DNA of 64,000 bases. Source: Mechercharimyces sp. CAU 1602. Its GTDB lineage: Bacteria; Bacillota; Bacilli; Thermoactinomycetales; JANTPT01. Location of the stretch: contig NZ_JANTPT010000001.1 of assembly GCF_024753565.1 (NCBI RefSeq), positions 2,063,336 through 2,127,335 on the forward strand, read 5' to 3'. Under the pieces are notes generated by a model that had not been told where the DNA came from, did not search any database, and saw only the letters and a program-made list of their open reading frames with translations. Both the position numbers and the translations under genes were made by a program. Below, in pieces: positions 18,447-27,816 of the stretch (positions are counted from its first letter, which is position 1; each line of letters starts with the position of its first letter).

Positions 18447-18671
18447 ATGTATGTTGGTCGTCAATTAACCGAACTAAGTGATCTCCCAATTAACCAGTGG
18501 AAGCTGGAAGAACTGGCATATTACCATACTATTATCTCCCAGCTCTCACCTTATATCAACCAGGAAGGGATCTCATTCCACCACAGGGTTGTCACTGAAA
18601 TCGAGCGACGTGGTGGGCTTCATTTCTCTGATAGTAGCTGGGATCACGGATCTCAGATCACTTTCGATTGA
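18447..18671 (+). CDS. Small hypothetical protein
   Basis: The 74-residue ORF starts at an ATG with TAGGAGTGA in front and begins MYVGRQLTELSDLPINQWKL. It looks soluble and helical and ends SSWDHGSQITFD. No family is recognised with certainty. It converges with mutY and their ends overlap by 14 bases. Confidence 0.6.
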   Translation: MYVGRQLTELSDLPINQWKLEELAYYHTIISQLSPYINQEGISFHHRVVTEIERRGGLHFSDSSWDHGSQITFD

Positions 18672-19743
18672 TACCCATCACTTGGAATGCTTTCTGATAC
18701 ACTTTAGGATAAGCGTATTCTAAAAGCCTCTCCTTTGTAACCCACATCCAGCGTGAAGGGTACGATTGCTCCACCTGCGGGGTAGCAGCTACAACCGTGC
18801 TCATCCAGCGACGGTGACTAAATACATGCTCAAACTGCCCCTTCACCCCGCTGATTACAGCTTCCAAACCCCACTCCGATAAAGCGCGGGCAAGGGTCGC
18901 CTCTGCCACCTCCCCTTCCTGTCGCTCAATCGTTGGCAATCCCCACATCCCTGCCAGCAAGCCCGTATCCGGTCGCTTCTCGATCAAGATCTGATCTCCC
19001 CGAGTCAGCCATACCATCACCACCGAAACATGTACCGGTGGCTTCGCTTTCTTTTTCACCGGCAAATCACGCTCTACATTATGAGCAAAACCCCGACAAT
19101 AAGCTTGGACTGGACAGAGCAAACACTGCGGCGACGAGGGCGTACAGATCATCGCTCCTAACTCCATCACTGCTTGATTAAAATCACCCGCTCGTTCTGA
19201 AGGAATTACTTGCGCGACCAACTGTTCAATCTTTTTACGCGTGCTCACTTTGGCAATATCATCATATAAAGCGAACAATCGGGTAAAGACCCGCATAACA
19301 TTACCATCGACAGCAGGTATAGACTTATTATAAGCAATACTTAAGATCGCCCCCGCCGTATAAGGACCTACCCCTTTTAATTTAGAGATAGCAGGAAGTT
19401 CTTGCGGGACAACCCCCCCATACTCAGCCATCACCTCTTTCACCGCCGTGTGAAGATTGCGGACGCGCGAATAGTAACCTAATCCTTCCCATGCCTTAAC
19501 TACTTCTCCATCGCTCGCCGACGCCAATGCTTCTAAGGTAGGAAACTGTGACAAAAAGTTTTCAAAATACGGGATTACTGTATCTACACGTGTCTGTTGT
19601 AACATAATCTCTGACACCCAAATACGATATGGATCTTGATTTTGACGCCATGGTAAGTCTCGTTTGGCAGTATCATACCATGTCAACAGGTCTTGCTGGA
19701 TGCCCTCTGATACTTCAGCTGTAATCTCTTCAGCACTACTCAT
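18658..19743 (-). CDS. mutY: A/G-specific adenine glycosylase
   Basis: MutY removes adenine paired with 8-oxoguanine. The helix-hairpin-helix and catalytic block LKGVGPYTAGAILSIAYN then PAVDGNVMRVFTR lies near residues 118-150. The [4Fe-4S] loop has the spacing C-x6-C-x2-C-x5-C (CTPSSPQCLLCPVQAYC). The C-terminal third is a NUDIX-like 8-oxoG recognition domain. The ATG at 19743 follows the mscS stop by one base. The frame is also open to a GTG at 19758, inside mscS, which cannot be excluded. Confidence 0.95.
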   Translation of the reverse strand: MSSAEEITAEVSEGIQQDLLTWYDTAKRDLPWRQNQDPYRIWVSEIMLQQTRVDTVIPYFENFLSQFPTLEALASASDGEVVKAWEGLGYYSRVRNLHTAVKEVMAEYGGVVPQELPAISKLKGVGPYTAGAILSIAYNKSIPAVDGNVMRVFTRLFALYDDIAKVSTRKKIEQLVAQVIPSERAGDFNQAVMELGAMICTPSSPQCLLCPVQAYCRGFAHNVERDLPVKKKAKPPVHVSVVMVWLTRGDQILIEKRPDTGLLAGMWGLPTIERQEGEVAEATLARALSEWGLEAVISGVKGQFEHVFSHRRWMSTVVAATPQVEQSYPSRWMWVTKERLLEYAYPKVYQKAFQVMGINRK

Positions 19744-19744
19744 C

Positions 19745-20695
19745 TTAGTCGGCTTCACCCGCTCTGTTCTGGCTCATAAACGACCCTTTCTTTCTCACAA
19801 CACCTTCATCACTTTGTGCTTCTACATAATCAACCACTCGCCGTGGATAAGCTAAACTGATCTCTTCTTTATTTAAACGCTCTACTACTGCTTTGCGAAT
19901 TTCACGTTCGATAAACCAATACTGATCAGCCTCGCACAACGCCATCAATGTAAATTGTGTACCATTATCCTGAATGCTGGTAATCCCTAAGATTGAAGGA
20001 GACTCCTTCAAATACGGCGCATAGCGCCGTCCGATATCTGCACAAATATCATCCAATACATCCCACACAAGCGAAACATCTGCTTCATAGGGGACTTTCA
20101 CGTTAACCAACGGACGCATCTCATCACGGCTATAATTGGAAACTTGTGTGATCTCACCATTGGATACATATTGCATCCTACCATCAAAGGCGCGAATTCT
20201 AGAAACACGTAAGCCAATCTCCTCCACCACACCTTGAACTTTACCGTTCAATTCAACATAATTGCCTACTTCCATCTGGTTATCGAATATGAGGAAAAAG
20301 CCACTGATCACATCTTTCACCAAACTTTGTGCTCCAAAGCCAATCGCCAATCCGACAATCCCTGCACCAGCTAAGAGAGGAGCGGGGTTAATCCCAAAAC
20401 CGCTATACAAGATCATCAGACCCGCTAAGAAATATATAACATACCGCGCCGTCGACTGAATCAATCTGCTCAGGGTTACATTTTTATTTCCATCTCTCCT
20501 GAGCTCAAAAATGCGGTCTATAAAGCGGGCAGAAAACTTCAAAGCCAACATAGCTAACACCACGATGAGCGCCACTTTCACTACCGGGTATAACCACTCT
20601 TCCATAATTTTCGTTAAAAATAGGGTTGGGTTATTTACAATTTCATCTGTTGTTTCCTCGGCATTTTTAAGTAAATCATCAACCGCCATCATCAT
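19745..20695 (-). CDS. MscS-family small-conductance mechanosensitive channel
   Basis: The 316-residue channel would release solutes upon hypo-osmotic shock. Three hydrophobic segments lie near residues 33-55, 75-95 and 100-130. The last is the pore helix block LLAGAGIVGLAIGFGAQSLV, the family signature. After it come VGNYVELNGKVQGVVEEIGLR and a cytoplasmic beta/alpha domain. It resembles the YkuT type. It lies 11 bases after the upstream YitT-family gene and touches mutY, so the three genes are probably one transcript. Confidence 0.93.
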   Translation of the reverse strand: MMMAVDDLLKNAEETTDEIVNNPTLFLTKIMEEWLYPVVKVALIVVLAMLALKFSARFIDRIFELRRDGNKNVTLSRLIQSTARYVIYFLAGLMILYSGFGINPAPLLAGAGIVGLAIGFGAQSLVKDVISGFFLIFDNQMEVGNYVELNGKVQGVVEEIGLRVSRIRAFDGRMQYVSNGEITQVSNYSRDEMRPLVNVKVPYEADVSLVWDVLDDICADIGRRYAPYLKESPSILGITSIQDNGTQFTLMALCEADQYWFIEREIRKAVVERLNKEEISLAYPRRVVDYVEAQSDEGVVRKKGSFMSQNRAGEAD

Positions 20696-20706
20696 ATTTC
20701 ACGTCC

Positions 20707-21564
20707 CTAGTGTATAGATTTCTTCTTAAATCGACCTCCAAGAACATCATGTACATGTTCAATCGCCACAAAGGCATTCGGATCGTGCTCAAGCACAATA
20801 CTTTTTAGTTTAGCAACCTCAATCCGGGTCACAATACAGTATAAAAGCTCTTTTGATTCCTGTGTATATGCACCCTTACCGTATATGTGGGTTACTCCGC
20901 GACCCAAACGGAACAAAATTGCTTCTGCGATCTCATCCGGTTTATCAGAGATGATCATGACTGACTTGGATTCATCTAAACCCTCCACCACAATATCAAT
21001 CACTTTAAAGGCGATAAAGTATGCGATCAAGGAATACATGGCTCGATCCCAACCAAAAACAAAACCTGCACTGCCCAAAATAAAGATATTAAAAAACATT
21101 ACAATCTCGCCCACCGAAAATCCCAGTTTTTCATTCCCAATGATCGCCAAGATTTCTGTTCCATCCAAAGAGCCACCATTTCGTATGATTAAGCCTACCC
21201 CAATCCCAATCACAATACCACCGAACACGGTGGCTAAAAAAGCATTGTCTGTTGCAGCTTCAATGTGGTGAAAAAAGCGGACAAATATTGCTAGCAATGC
21301 GACTGCCACCATCGTTGAGATGGCAAAGGTTTTCCCGATTTCGCGATAACCTAAATATAAGAAGGGTAGATTGATTAAGATTAAGTATATAGATAATGAT
21401 AAAGGTGTAATCTCACTGAAAATAATAGATAATCCTACAACTCCCCCATCAATAATCTGATTGGGAATCAAAAACAATTCCAATCCAATAGCTACCAAAA
21501 AACTACCCAGCGCAACTACAAACCACTTTCGACTAAACTTTACGGCCTTATACAATTGATTCAT
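20707..21564 (-). CDS. YitT-family membrane protein (DUF161/DUF2179)
   Basis: The 285-residue protein has about five hydrophobic segments in its first 190 residues, with LIPNQIIDGGVVGLSIIFSE, LATVFGGIVIGIGVGLIIR and NGGSLDGTEILAI as in the YitT family. A C-terminal soluble DUF2179 domain (from about residue 205) contains GRGVTHIYGKGAYTQESKEL. The function of the family is unknown. It is the first gene of the yitT-like/mscS/mutY group. Confidence 0.9.
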   Translation of the reverse strand: MNQLYKAVKFSRKWFVVALGSFLVAIGLELFLIPNQIIDGGVVGLSIIFSEITPLSLSIYLILINLPFLYLGYREIGKTFAISTMVAVALLAIFVRFFHHIEAATDNAFLATVFGGIVIGIGVGLIIRNGGSLDGTEILAIIGNEKLGFSVGEIVMFFNIFILGSAGFVFGWDRAMYSLIAYFIAFKVIDIVVEGLDESKSVMIISDKPDEIAEAILFRLGRGVTHIYGKGAYTQESKELLYCIVTRIEVAKLKSIVLEHDPNAFVAIEHVHDVLGGRFKKKSIH

Positions 21565-21790
21565 CTAATTTATGCCCCCAATATAACCTATCCCCATCCG
21601 CTACTTTCGATTTATCATCATCCTTCATTATACCAAAAGTATGGGGAGAACACGCACTGATCACACCCTCTAAACTTTCTCCCTAGAAAGTATTACCATG
21701 GTTATTAATCCGATATCTAGTAAAATAGAAGCAACTAGCATCAAGCCTACTTGGATCATTCGCTTGTTGTTCGGAGAGGGGAAACCGCAT

Positions 21791-23137
21791 ATGCCATTCT
21801 ACAGACCTTACCTTACCAGACAAATATCCTGGCTTATCGTTGGAATTCTCGTCTTCGTCGGCGCGATCAGCTGGATGTATTGGATATATAAAGAACAGAG
21901 CCATCGCCAGCAAGTACTGTTAGAAACTCACTTTAAAGAAGCTACTCCTTATCACTTTGAAAATAACCAGCTCTATTTCACTGCCCAAAAGGCTGATGAA
22001 AAAGAGAGAGAGTATGTGCTTGATCTAGATGCCAAAAAACTGCGACAAAACAACCATGAAAATATTATGATTTATGCTGCCGATCATCGCCGCTTCCCTT
22101 TAGGCGATACTCCTTGGCTCCTTCATCAAGAACAGAAGACTCTTAAGATTGAACATAAGAAAGAAGAGCGCTCCCACGTCATAACACGGAATTTACAATC
22201 CGTATGGCCATCACCTAGTGGACAGTTCATTATCTATACCACTAAACGCGGCGGTCGTGTCAGCCTCTATCTCTACAATATAAATATAAAACAAGCGTTT
22301 ATCCTCTATAACGATATCCGTGCCTTTAACCCTAATCATCCTGCTTTTGTTCAGTGGTCATCAGATGAACAATCCTTGTTATTAAATGAACATGATCTCT
22401 ACAACACGGAAAATGGAAAGAAAATCGACTCTATAGAGGGCAGTGGGGCTACTTTTGTTCCTCATAAAAATGTTCTCACCTATCTTCAAGGCGAGAAGAA
22501 ACTACGCGATTACGCCATCCCAATGGGCCATAAAATTATCTGGCGAGATTTGCAAACGAATAAAGAGACAACACTCTACACAGCAGCGAAGGAAGAATGG
22601 GTTATTGACCGTATCCTATGGGATGAGGAAGGAGAAGCTTACAGCTTCGCCACCGGCAAAATAGTTAATGAAGAACCACAAATTGATCGCGTTCATGTGA
22701 AGGATCTCCAACTTTTTCACTACGTAGAAAGTGAGCAAAACTTATTACCGACAAGTCTTAATTACCATACTCTCAGCAATCGAGGTACTTATCTCTCATA
22801 TACGATGAATGGTGTTTTAAAGCTACTAAACTTAGAGTCACAGCAATCACGCGTATTTGATGTATACCCTTATGCTGAAAGAAGTAATCCTGATTTCATC
22901 TATTACCGCGCTAGCGGGGTCTGGATTGCTCAGGCCCATGAAATTATTCGCATCGCAGAGGAGATGGAAGAGAAAGTGATGTACCACACTCCCCTCTCCA
23001 TTCAAAACTATTATCTCTCCGAAAACGAACAAAACCTTATCGTATTTGAGCAAGATACAGATTCGAAGATTCGTCTGCGTTTAGTTAACCTTCATGCGGA
23101 AGCTACAGAACAACCCCCTGCTCCGCAATCGAATTAA
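21791..23137 (+). CDS. Membrane-anchored protein with a predicted beta-propeller domain
   Basis: From the ATG at 21791 (GAGGGG nine bases ahead) the product is 448 residues. One hydrophobic helix near residues 12-32 should anchor it in the membrane. The rest is a chain of repeating strand-rich units with turns such as WPSPSGQF, VQWSSDEQS and LDLDAKK, like TolB/WD-type propellers. This is a fold inference; no enzyme motif is visible. The frame extends upstream to 21698 without a ribosome site. It is followed by an intrinsic terminator. Confidence 0.7.
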   Translation: MPFYRPYLTRQISWLIVGILVFVGAISWMYWIYKEQSHRQQVLLETHFKEATPYHFENNQLYFTAQKADEKEREYVLDLDAKKLRQNNHENIMIYAADHRRFPLGDTPWLLHQEQKTLKIEHKKEERSHVITRNLQSVWPSPSGQFIIYTTKRGGRVSLYLYNINIKQAFILYNDIRAFNPNHPAFVQWSSDEQSLLLNEHDLYNTENGKKIDSIEGSGATFVPHKNVLTYLQGEKKLRDYAIPMGHKIIWRDLQTNKETTLYTAAKEEWVIDRILWDEEGEAYSFATGKIVNEEPQIDRVHVKDLQLFHYVESEQNLLPTSLNYHTLSNRGTYLSYTMNGVLKLLNLESQQSRVFDVYPYAERSNPDFIYYRASGVWIAQAHEIIRIAEEMEEKVMYHTPLSIQNYYLSENEQNLIVFEQDTDSKIRLRLVNLHAEATEQPPAPQSN

Positions 23138-23156
23138 ATACAGGGGGCTCTTTTTT
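23114..23156 (+). terminator. Terminator after the propeller-like gene
   Basis: CCCCCTG pairs with CAGGGGG across a 20-base loop that includes the stop codon, followed by CTCTTTTTT. Confidence 0.7.
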
Positions 23157-23166
23157 ATATGCAATT

Positions 23167-23319
23167 TTATACAAATGTGCTGATCATCCATGCTAATGTT
23201 AATACAGATGCCGTCGAAATTCCTAACCATAAACCCAACCGCCGCATGTCACGCATTAAAATCTCTATCGGGGGAAGGACGTGTTCATTCTTTATTTGCT
23301 TCGCTTTCTTTTTCGCCAT
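23167..23319 (-). CDS. Small single-helix membrane protein
   Basis: A 50-residue ORF is preceded by a perfect GGAGG six bases before its ATG. The first 20 residues are very basic, MAKKKAKQIKNEHVLPPIEI, and one hydrophobic helix lies at residues 30-50 (LWLGISTASVLTLAWMISTF). No family is recognised. The ribosome site and charge pattern argue for a real gene. It converges with the gene to its left, and they share the terminator region. Confidence 0.6.
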   Translation of the reverse strand: MAKKKAKQIKNEHVLPPIEILMRDMRRLGLWLGISTASVLTLAWMISTFV

Positions 23320-23503
23320 TGTTCTCCTCCAATTATCAGACATTTTACAAATTAGTCACTTTCGTGTAACATTAGTGTAATATCTCGCTCGTATACAGAT
23401 TCACGTACGCTTTATTACACAACATGCATATACTATAACAAACCTTGCTTACGTTTACATCACATGAATAAAGGGAAAAACCATACAAGAGGTGAACTGC
23501 ATT

Positions 23504-23722
23504 ATGATATTTTTTGATCGTATGGTTGTTGTGCACGAATCCTTCGGAGCTCCCCGCGTTATCTACTCCCTACGCAATCAGTTAGAGCGACACAATATAT
23601 ACAGTGAACTTAAAGTTTCCCGTAAAAGGCAAATCGCCACCTATCAATTGCTCGTTCCCAAACGAGATGAGAAACATGCCCTTCAATTGCTTAGTCAATA
23701 CAAAGAAGCGTTGCATGAGTAA
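23504..23722 (+). CDS. Small protein, possibly DUF2007-like
   Basis: The 72-residue product starts MIFFDRMVVVHESFGAPRVI. GAGGTG lies about ten bases before the ATG; the in-frame GTG at 23492 overlaps that site and is not used here. The pattern, in which a helix near LRNQLERHNIYSEL is followed by strands and LLVPKRDEKHALQLLSQY, is like the small DUF2007 signal-transducing-type proteins. That is a weak inference. It converges with the alkA-type gene. Confidence 0.6.
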   Translation: MIFFDRMVVVHESFGAPRVIYSLRNQLERHNIYSELKVSRKRQIATYQLLVPKRDEKHALQLLSQYKEALHE

Positions 23723-23758
23723 TCCATCCCCCCTTACTCGGTTTGGGTCTACCTTCCG

Positions 23759-24649
23759 TTATGAAAGTGTATCCCATAGGTAGAACGTGGCGTAGCTTCC
23801 CCATGGATCCCACTTTTGTCCTAATCGACGAACTTCTTGCTCAGATGGTTTCTCATCGTAACCGTATGCCTTCCAAATGGCATTTCGTAACCCAATATCA
23901 ACCGCTGGCAACAGATTGGGTCTACCTAAGCCAAATAGCAAGAAGCATTCTACTGTCCATCTTCCTATACCCCGATAAGGAAGCAACGTCGTACTTACTT
24001 CCTCGTTATCCAGTACAGAAAGCGCAGCAAGATCTAAGTTATTCTCTGCTATACTGCGCGACAGGTCGATCACATACTCCGCTTTTCGTTTACTGAACTG
24101 CAATTTTTCCAAATCACTATAGTCTAGTACAGCTACCATCTCCGCTGTTGGGAAAACGGATAATAATTGCTGATTCCATGATAGTGACGGCGAAGAAAAT
24201 GCGATGAGACGATCAATTAACGTGGCTGCAAAAGAGAGGTTTAACTGCTGACCGATGATTGTACGCATCAAACATTCATATAGAGAAGGCTCCCGTATCA
24301 AATGAAGTCCCCACCGCTGCGCAACCACTTTTGTCAAGATCTCATCTTGCTCTGCATGCTTGTAAAAAGGAGTAAGGTCCGTATTTAAAGAAAACATATG
24401 AGCTATCAATTGCTTCAGCTCATTCTCTTCTTCCTGTGAAGGCTTCCCGAATACTTGCACACGCAATACCACTTCCGGTTCATCCGACCCTGCTATCCCT
24501 ATTACATAGATCCCTCCCTGGGTTGTGCGCAAGGTGCGATAAAAAAAACCATCCATCTGAATATAACTCGACTTAGAAAACGAAAGGAGGCGCCTCATCG
24601 TTTGAGCAAACGAGTAAGGCACCTGTGGCTTAAATTCCCATGTTAGCAT
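23759..24649 (-). CDS. DNA-3-methyladenine glycosylase II (AlkA family)
   Basis: The 296-residue protein removes alkylated purines. The HhH-GPD block contains LMRTIIGQQLNLSFAATL, then LLPYRGIGRWTVECFLLFGL, followed by the catalytic Asp251 in LLPAVDIGLRN. An AlkA-type N-terminal beta domain precedes it (residues 1-100). It resembles the Bacillus YfjP protein. No Cys cluster is present, which separates it from MutY and Nth. Confidence 0.9.
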   Translation of the reverse strand: MLTWEFKPQVPYSFAQTMRRLLSFSKSSYIQMDGFFYRTLRTTQGGIYVIGIAGSDEPEVVLRVQVFGKPSQEEENELKQLIAHMFSLNTDLTPFYKHAEQDEILTKVVAQRWGLHLIREPSLYECLMRTIIGQQLNLSFAATLIDRLIAFSSPSLSWNQQLLSVFPTAEMVAVLDYSDLEKLQFSKRKAEYVIDLSRSIAENNLDLAALSVLDNEEVSTTLLPYRGIGRWTVECFLLFGLGRPNLLPAVDIGLRNAIWKAYGYDEKPSEQEVRRLGQKWDPWGSYATFYLWDTLS

Positions 24650-24684
24650 TTACTTAAGCTCCTTTTTCTCCATCCTCCATACAG

Positions 24685-25335
24685 CTAATTCACCACTTCA
24701 ACTTTAAAACCCTTTTTCACACCGAACTGACGTGCCTCACTCACATCTTCCATAAAGATATCAATACGCTTTCCTTGTATGGCACTGCCCGTATCTTGAG
24801 CAACAAAATAACCGAGCCCATCTATATAAACACGTGATCCAATTGGAATCACTTGCGGATCAACCGCAACTGTAATCCCCTCTACTGCTTTAGCACCACT
24901 AGAGGTAATTCCATAACCTGGGTCACCCGCTTTTTTGCCTGTTGATTCTGGACCTGCTGTATACGCAGTCAAAGTGAATTCGCCTACTGCATCCCCTCGC
25001 ACCATCGCCGGCACCGCATTCGCCTCTTCACTTTTTTTCTTCTCCGAGTTTGCTTGATCCATAGATGCTGTCTTTTCTTCGTTTGATTGTGGTACTTTTA
25101 ATTTCTGACCTACACGTATGAGTGCTGGATTTACCAACTGATTAAGCTGTGAAATCGTATCCACATCCGTCTGATAGCGTTTTGCTAGATTAAAGACGGT
25201 GTCTCCCTTCACTACAGTGATCAGCGTATAGGGCTTTTTTTTCGCCTCTACTTCATCTTCTTTTCCTTGCATACCATTCACAGATAGATAGAGAAGTAAC
25301 AACGTGCACAATAAGAATAAGCATCGTTTAAGCAT
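24685..25335 (-). CDS. Secreted LysM and 3D-domain cell-wall protein
   Basis: The 216-residue precursor has a signal peptide (MLKRCLFLLCTLLLLYLSVN), one LysM module near residues 36-80 (ITVVKGDTVFNLAKRYQTDV) and a charged linker. It ends with a 3D domain with GEFTLTAYTAGPESTG, GITSSGAKAVEGITVAVD and AQDTGSAIQGKRIDIFM, whose Asp residues form the active site in lytic-transglycosylase-like 3D proteins. It probably binds and cleaves peptidoglycan, like YocH. The ATG at 25335 is preferred because GGGAGA precedes it; the frame also opens at 25353. Confidence 0.88.
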   Translation of the reverse strand: MLKRCLFLLCTLLLLYLSVNGMQGKEDEVEAKKKPYTLITVVKGDTVFNLAKRYQTDVDTISQLNQLVNPALIRVGQKLKVPQSNEEKTASMDQANSEKKKSEEANAVPAMVRGDAVGEFTLTAYTAGPESTGKKAGDPGYGITSSGAKAVEGITVAVDPQVIPIGSRVYIDGLGYFVAQDTGSAIQGKRIDIFMEDVSEARQFGVKKGFKVEVVN

Positions 25336-25455
25336 CTTATCCGTCTCCCTCATAGATTAATAGATACATCGTTTTATTCTCAAGGTTGACCAAAAGATAC
25401 TACTTCTATACCTATCTTCAACAAGATCTTTAGTATAGGTAATTTACATTTTATG

Positions 25456-26685
25456 CTAAGACGATAGCTTATGGGGACGCGAACGCTCATACTGATCGTG
25501 GATAAGAATCACACTGAAAAAGAATAACAATCCGATTTGGGGGGTTTGGATCGGATGATCATACATCCCGTGGCTTAAAAGCGCCACCACAACAGAGGTG
25601 AGCATCCCTGCTAATCGTTTTTCAACCCGAAGGATCGCATCTTTGCGCCAGCGGCGAGCACGGGAAATGGTTAAAACAACCAATAAACAGAATCCCACAA
25701 ATCCAGCTACACCATATTCACTCGCCACACTGAGAAACGTGTTATGCGCATGATTAATAGTATCCCCGGTACGTTCGTAAAAAAGTTGCCCAAAGCGAAG
25801 GGGGAGGGTTCCTAATGCCCAATGATCTAGAAATATTTGAAACGAATTTTGCCAGACACCAATCCTCACCTTGGCTGTAGCAAATAACGTTTCTTCCCGT
25901 GGAATTAACGTTCGATTGGTATATACCAATGCTGCCAATCCCACCAAGCTAAGAAATAATCCTACTGTTCGTTTACGGTTGCCCGTCATCCATACTTGCA
26001 CCAAAAGACCAATCAGTAGTCCCACCCAAGCTCCGCGCGATCCCGTGAACCAGATGGTGGTGCAATAGAAGAAAAAGCAAGCGAGCGCAAACCACTTTTG
26101 CCATTTTACAGTCAATACGTAGGCAGCATAAATACTGATCAATGCTAAACAAATAAACATTGCTGCCGCTAAATTAGAATTAAGTGCTGTGGCCACAACT
26201 CTCGTATGAGAAATGTTTTGCAAAGGATAATAGCCTAAGATAAAGAGGAGGGGCTCTTTATACATAGGAAACCATCCTAGACGTTGTAAAGTCGCTACCA
26301 CGGCAGGGTACAATCCTAATAGCCAAAACAGCAAATACACCCGCTGTATCTGCCTCCACGTCCAGCCCAGAGACTTCACCCATAAACTAAGGGTGTAGTA
26401 TAGAAAAAACGTAAGCATTGGAATAAGTACAATTGGAATACCATAATAATAGACCGGCTCCAGTACCCAACTTAGTAATGAGATCGCCATTAGCAACAAA
26501 AAGAATCCTTCTGGCCATGCTTTCACTTTCCAATTGAATTGCCTTTGTACCACACTTTGAATTCCCATCCATGCAAGGATCAGCACAGGAATCACAGGAG
26601 AGATCAAAATCGATATGTATAACGCGAGCACGAATTTCTCCCGCTGATCAAGAGTATTGTATATAGATCTTAGCTTTTCTTTCAT
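25456..26685 (-). CDS. O-antigen ligase/polymerase-like polytopic membrane protein
   Basis: The 409-residue protein has about ten hydrophobic segments. The largest loop (about residues 265-320) carries NRTLIPREETLFATAKVRIG, GTLPLRFGQLFYERTG and the hallmark NHAHNTFLSVASEYGVAG, as in the Wzy/WaaL-type family (O-antigen ligase domain). A perfect GGAGG precedes the ATG at 26685. It probably joins or polymerises sugar chains at the membrane, but no other glycan genes are near and the substrate is unknown. Confidence 0.8.
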   Translation of the reverse strand: MKEKLRSIYNTLDQREKFVLALYISILISPVIPVLILAWMGIQSVVQRQFNWKVKAWPEGFFLLLMAISLLSWVLEPVYYYGIPIVLIPMLTFFLYYTLSLWVKSLGWTWRQIQRVYLLFWLLGLYPAVVATLQRLGWFPMYKEPLLFILGYYPLQNISHTRVVATALNSNLAAAMFICLALISIYAAYVLTVKWQKWFALACFFFYCTTIWFTGSRGAWVGLLIGLLVQVWMTGNRKRTVGLFLSLVGLAALVYTNRTLIPREETLFATAKVRIGVWQNSFQIFLDHWALGTLPLRFGQLFYERTGDTINHAHNTFLSVASEYGVAGFVGFCLLVVLTISRARRWRKDAILRVEKRLAGMLTSVVVALLSHGMYDHPIQTPQIGLLFFFSVILIHDQYERSRPHKLSS

Positions 26686-26978
26686 AATTACCTCCAGGTA
26701 AAGACCCGTCTCAATTATAAACCCGTCATCATATAAGACCACAAAATTGCACTTTTGTAAAACCCCTCTTAGCAGTTAGCAGCAAAGAGGCGATTCTGCA
26801 ATAATTGTCATGATTTTATCATGATATAACGATACCAGTAAAACACCCAAATATTTCAACATTATTTTCTTTCTATTATGTAGCATGCTTAGCTTGACAA
26901 AAACTAAAAGAAAAAATAATGTGGTGTTAATATACTATAACGGTGGATATCTCAAGATGTACCAAGGGAGGGTGAAAA

Positions 26979-27710
26979 ATGAACGGAAATCACATTACAG
27001 TGCCAAGTGGGCTATTTCTTCTGCAATCGTTAGTCCAATTTGAGCAAACCCTTCTCCATCACCGCTCCTTACATGATTTACTTAATCAAACCCTTCATCA
27101 TATCTGTACACTAACTCCCTTTACACGCGGTTGTTTGTTTTGGCATTCCCCTCTTTCCCATCTCCCCGGTCAAATCTATACCTACCGTGTGGAAGAAGGC
27201 GAAGTCTCCAATACTGTTAAGCCCTTCTACCCCATTCAGGAATTTTGTCCAATGCTCTCAACAGGCCGGCCTCTCTACCTCAATAATGTAAGCCCTTACA
27301 TTCCGAGTAAATGGGTAGAACAATTTCATCTCAGTTCAGTCTATGTCGTCCCTCTTCGTGGACAACACCAAAAATTAGCAGGAGTATTCATATTAGATAT
27401 TGATGGTCGTCCGTTCCAGCCCACTTCAGAACTATCTCATTTGCTTGAAACACTTCATCTCCAGATCCTTCTCGCCATCCGTCCCTATCTCATGCCTAAT
27501 TCAACGACATCACCCTCTCCTCTGAGTACGCGTGAGCAACAGGTGCTCCAACAAATTGCGAAAGGATACAACACAAAGAAGATCGCTCAATCTCTTTTGA
27601 TTAGCGATCATACCGTCAATGAATACGCCAGTTCCATCCTCTATAAACTAGAAGCCAAAAACCGCGCAGAAGCGGTCGCAGTAGGATTAAGAAAGGGCTG
27701 GATCGAATAA
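26979..27710 (+). CDS. GAF-like sensor with LuxR-type DNA-binding domain
   Basis: The 243-residue regulator has an N-terminal region (about 10-170) with the pattern of a GAF domain. The C-terminal LuxR/GerE helix-turn-helix is LSTREQQVLQQIAKGYNTKK followed by IAQSLLISDHTVNEYASSIL. A ribosome site AGGGAGGG lies before the ATG. It stands alone with a terminator downstream, and its targets and ligand are unknown. A response-regulator receiver domain is absent. Confidence 0.85.
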   Translation: MNGNHITVPSGLFLLQSLVQFEQTLLHHRSLHDLLNQTLHHICTLTPFTRGCLFWHSPLSHLPGQIYTYRVEEGEVSNTVKPFYPIQEFCPMLSTGRPLYLNNVSPYIPSKWVEQFHLSSVYVVPLRGQHQKLAGVFILDIDGRPFQPTSELSHLLETLHLQILLAIRPYLMPNSTTSPSPLSTREQQVLQQIAKGYNTKKIAQSLLISDHTVNEYASSILYKLEAKNRAEAVAVGLRKGWIE

Positions 27711-27724
27711 TCCAGCCCTTTCTT
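27693..27724 (+). terminator. Terminator after the LuxR-type gene
   Basis: AAAGGGCTGGAT and ATCCAGCCCTTT form a perfect 12-base stem with a six-base loop that contains the stop codon. Confidence 0.85.
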
Positions 27725-27775
27725 TATAAACTAACCTTCTTCTTACAACGAGGGACTTCATACTATATATTTCTC

Positions 27776-27816
27776 ATAAAAAAGCACCCCGTTTTTACTT
27801 TCTACAGGGTGCTTTA
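27776..27816 (-). terminator. Terminator after rlmCD
   Basis: AAAGCACCC pairs with GGGTGCTTT around a loop that includes the rlmCD stop. On the minus strand it is followed by a T run. Confidence 0.8.

Noticed and set aside
23159-23380. 73-residue plus-strand ORF
   Set aside because: Antisense to the better-supported 50-residue ORF, which has a perfect ribosome site.
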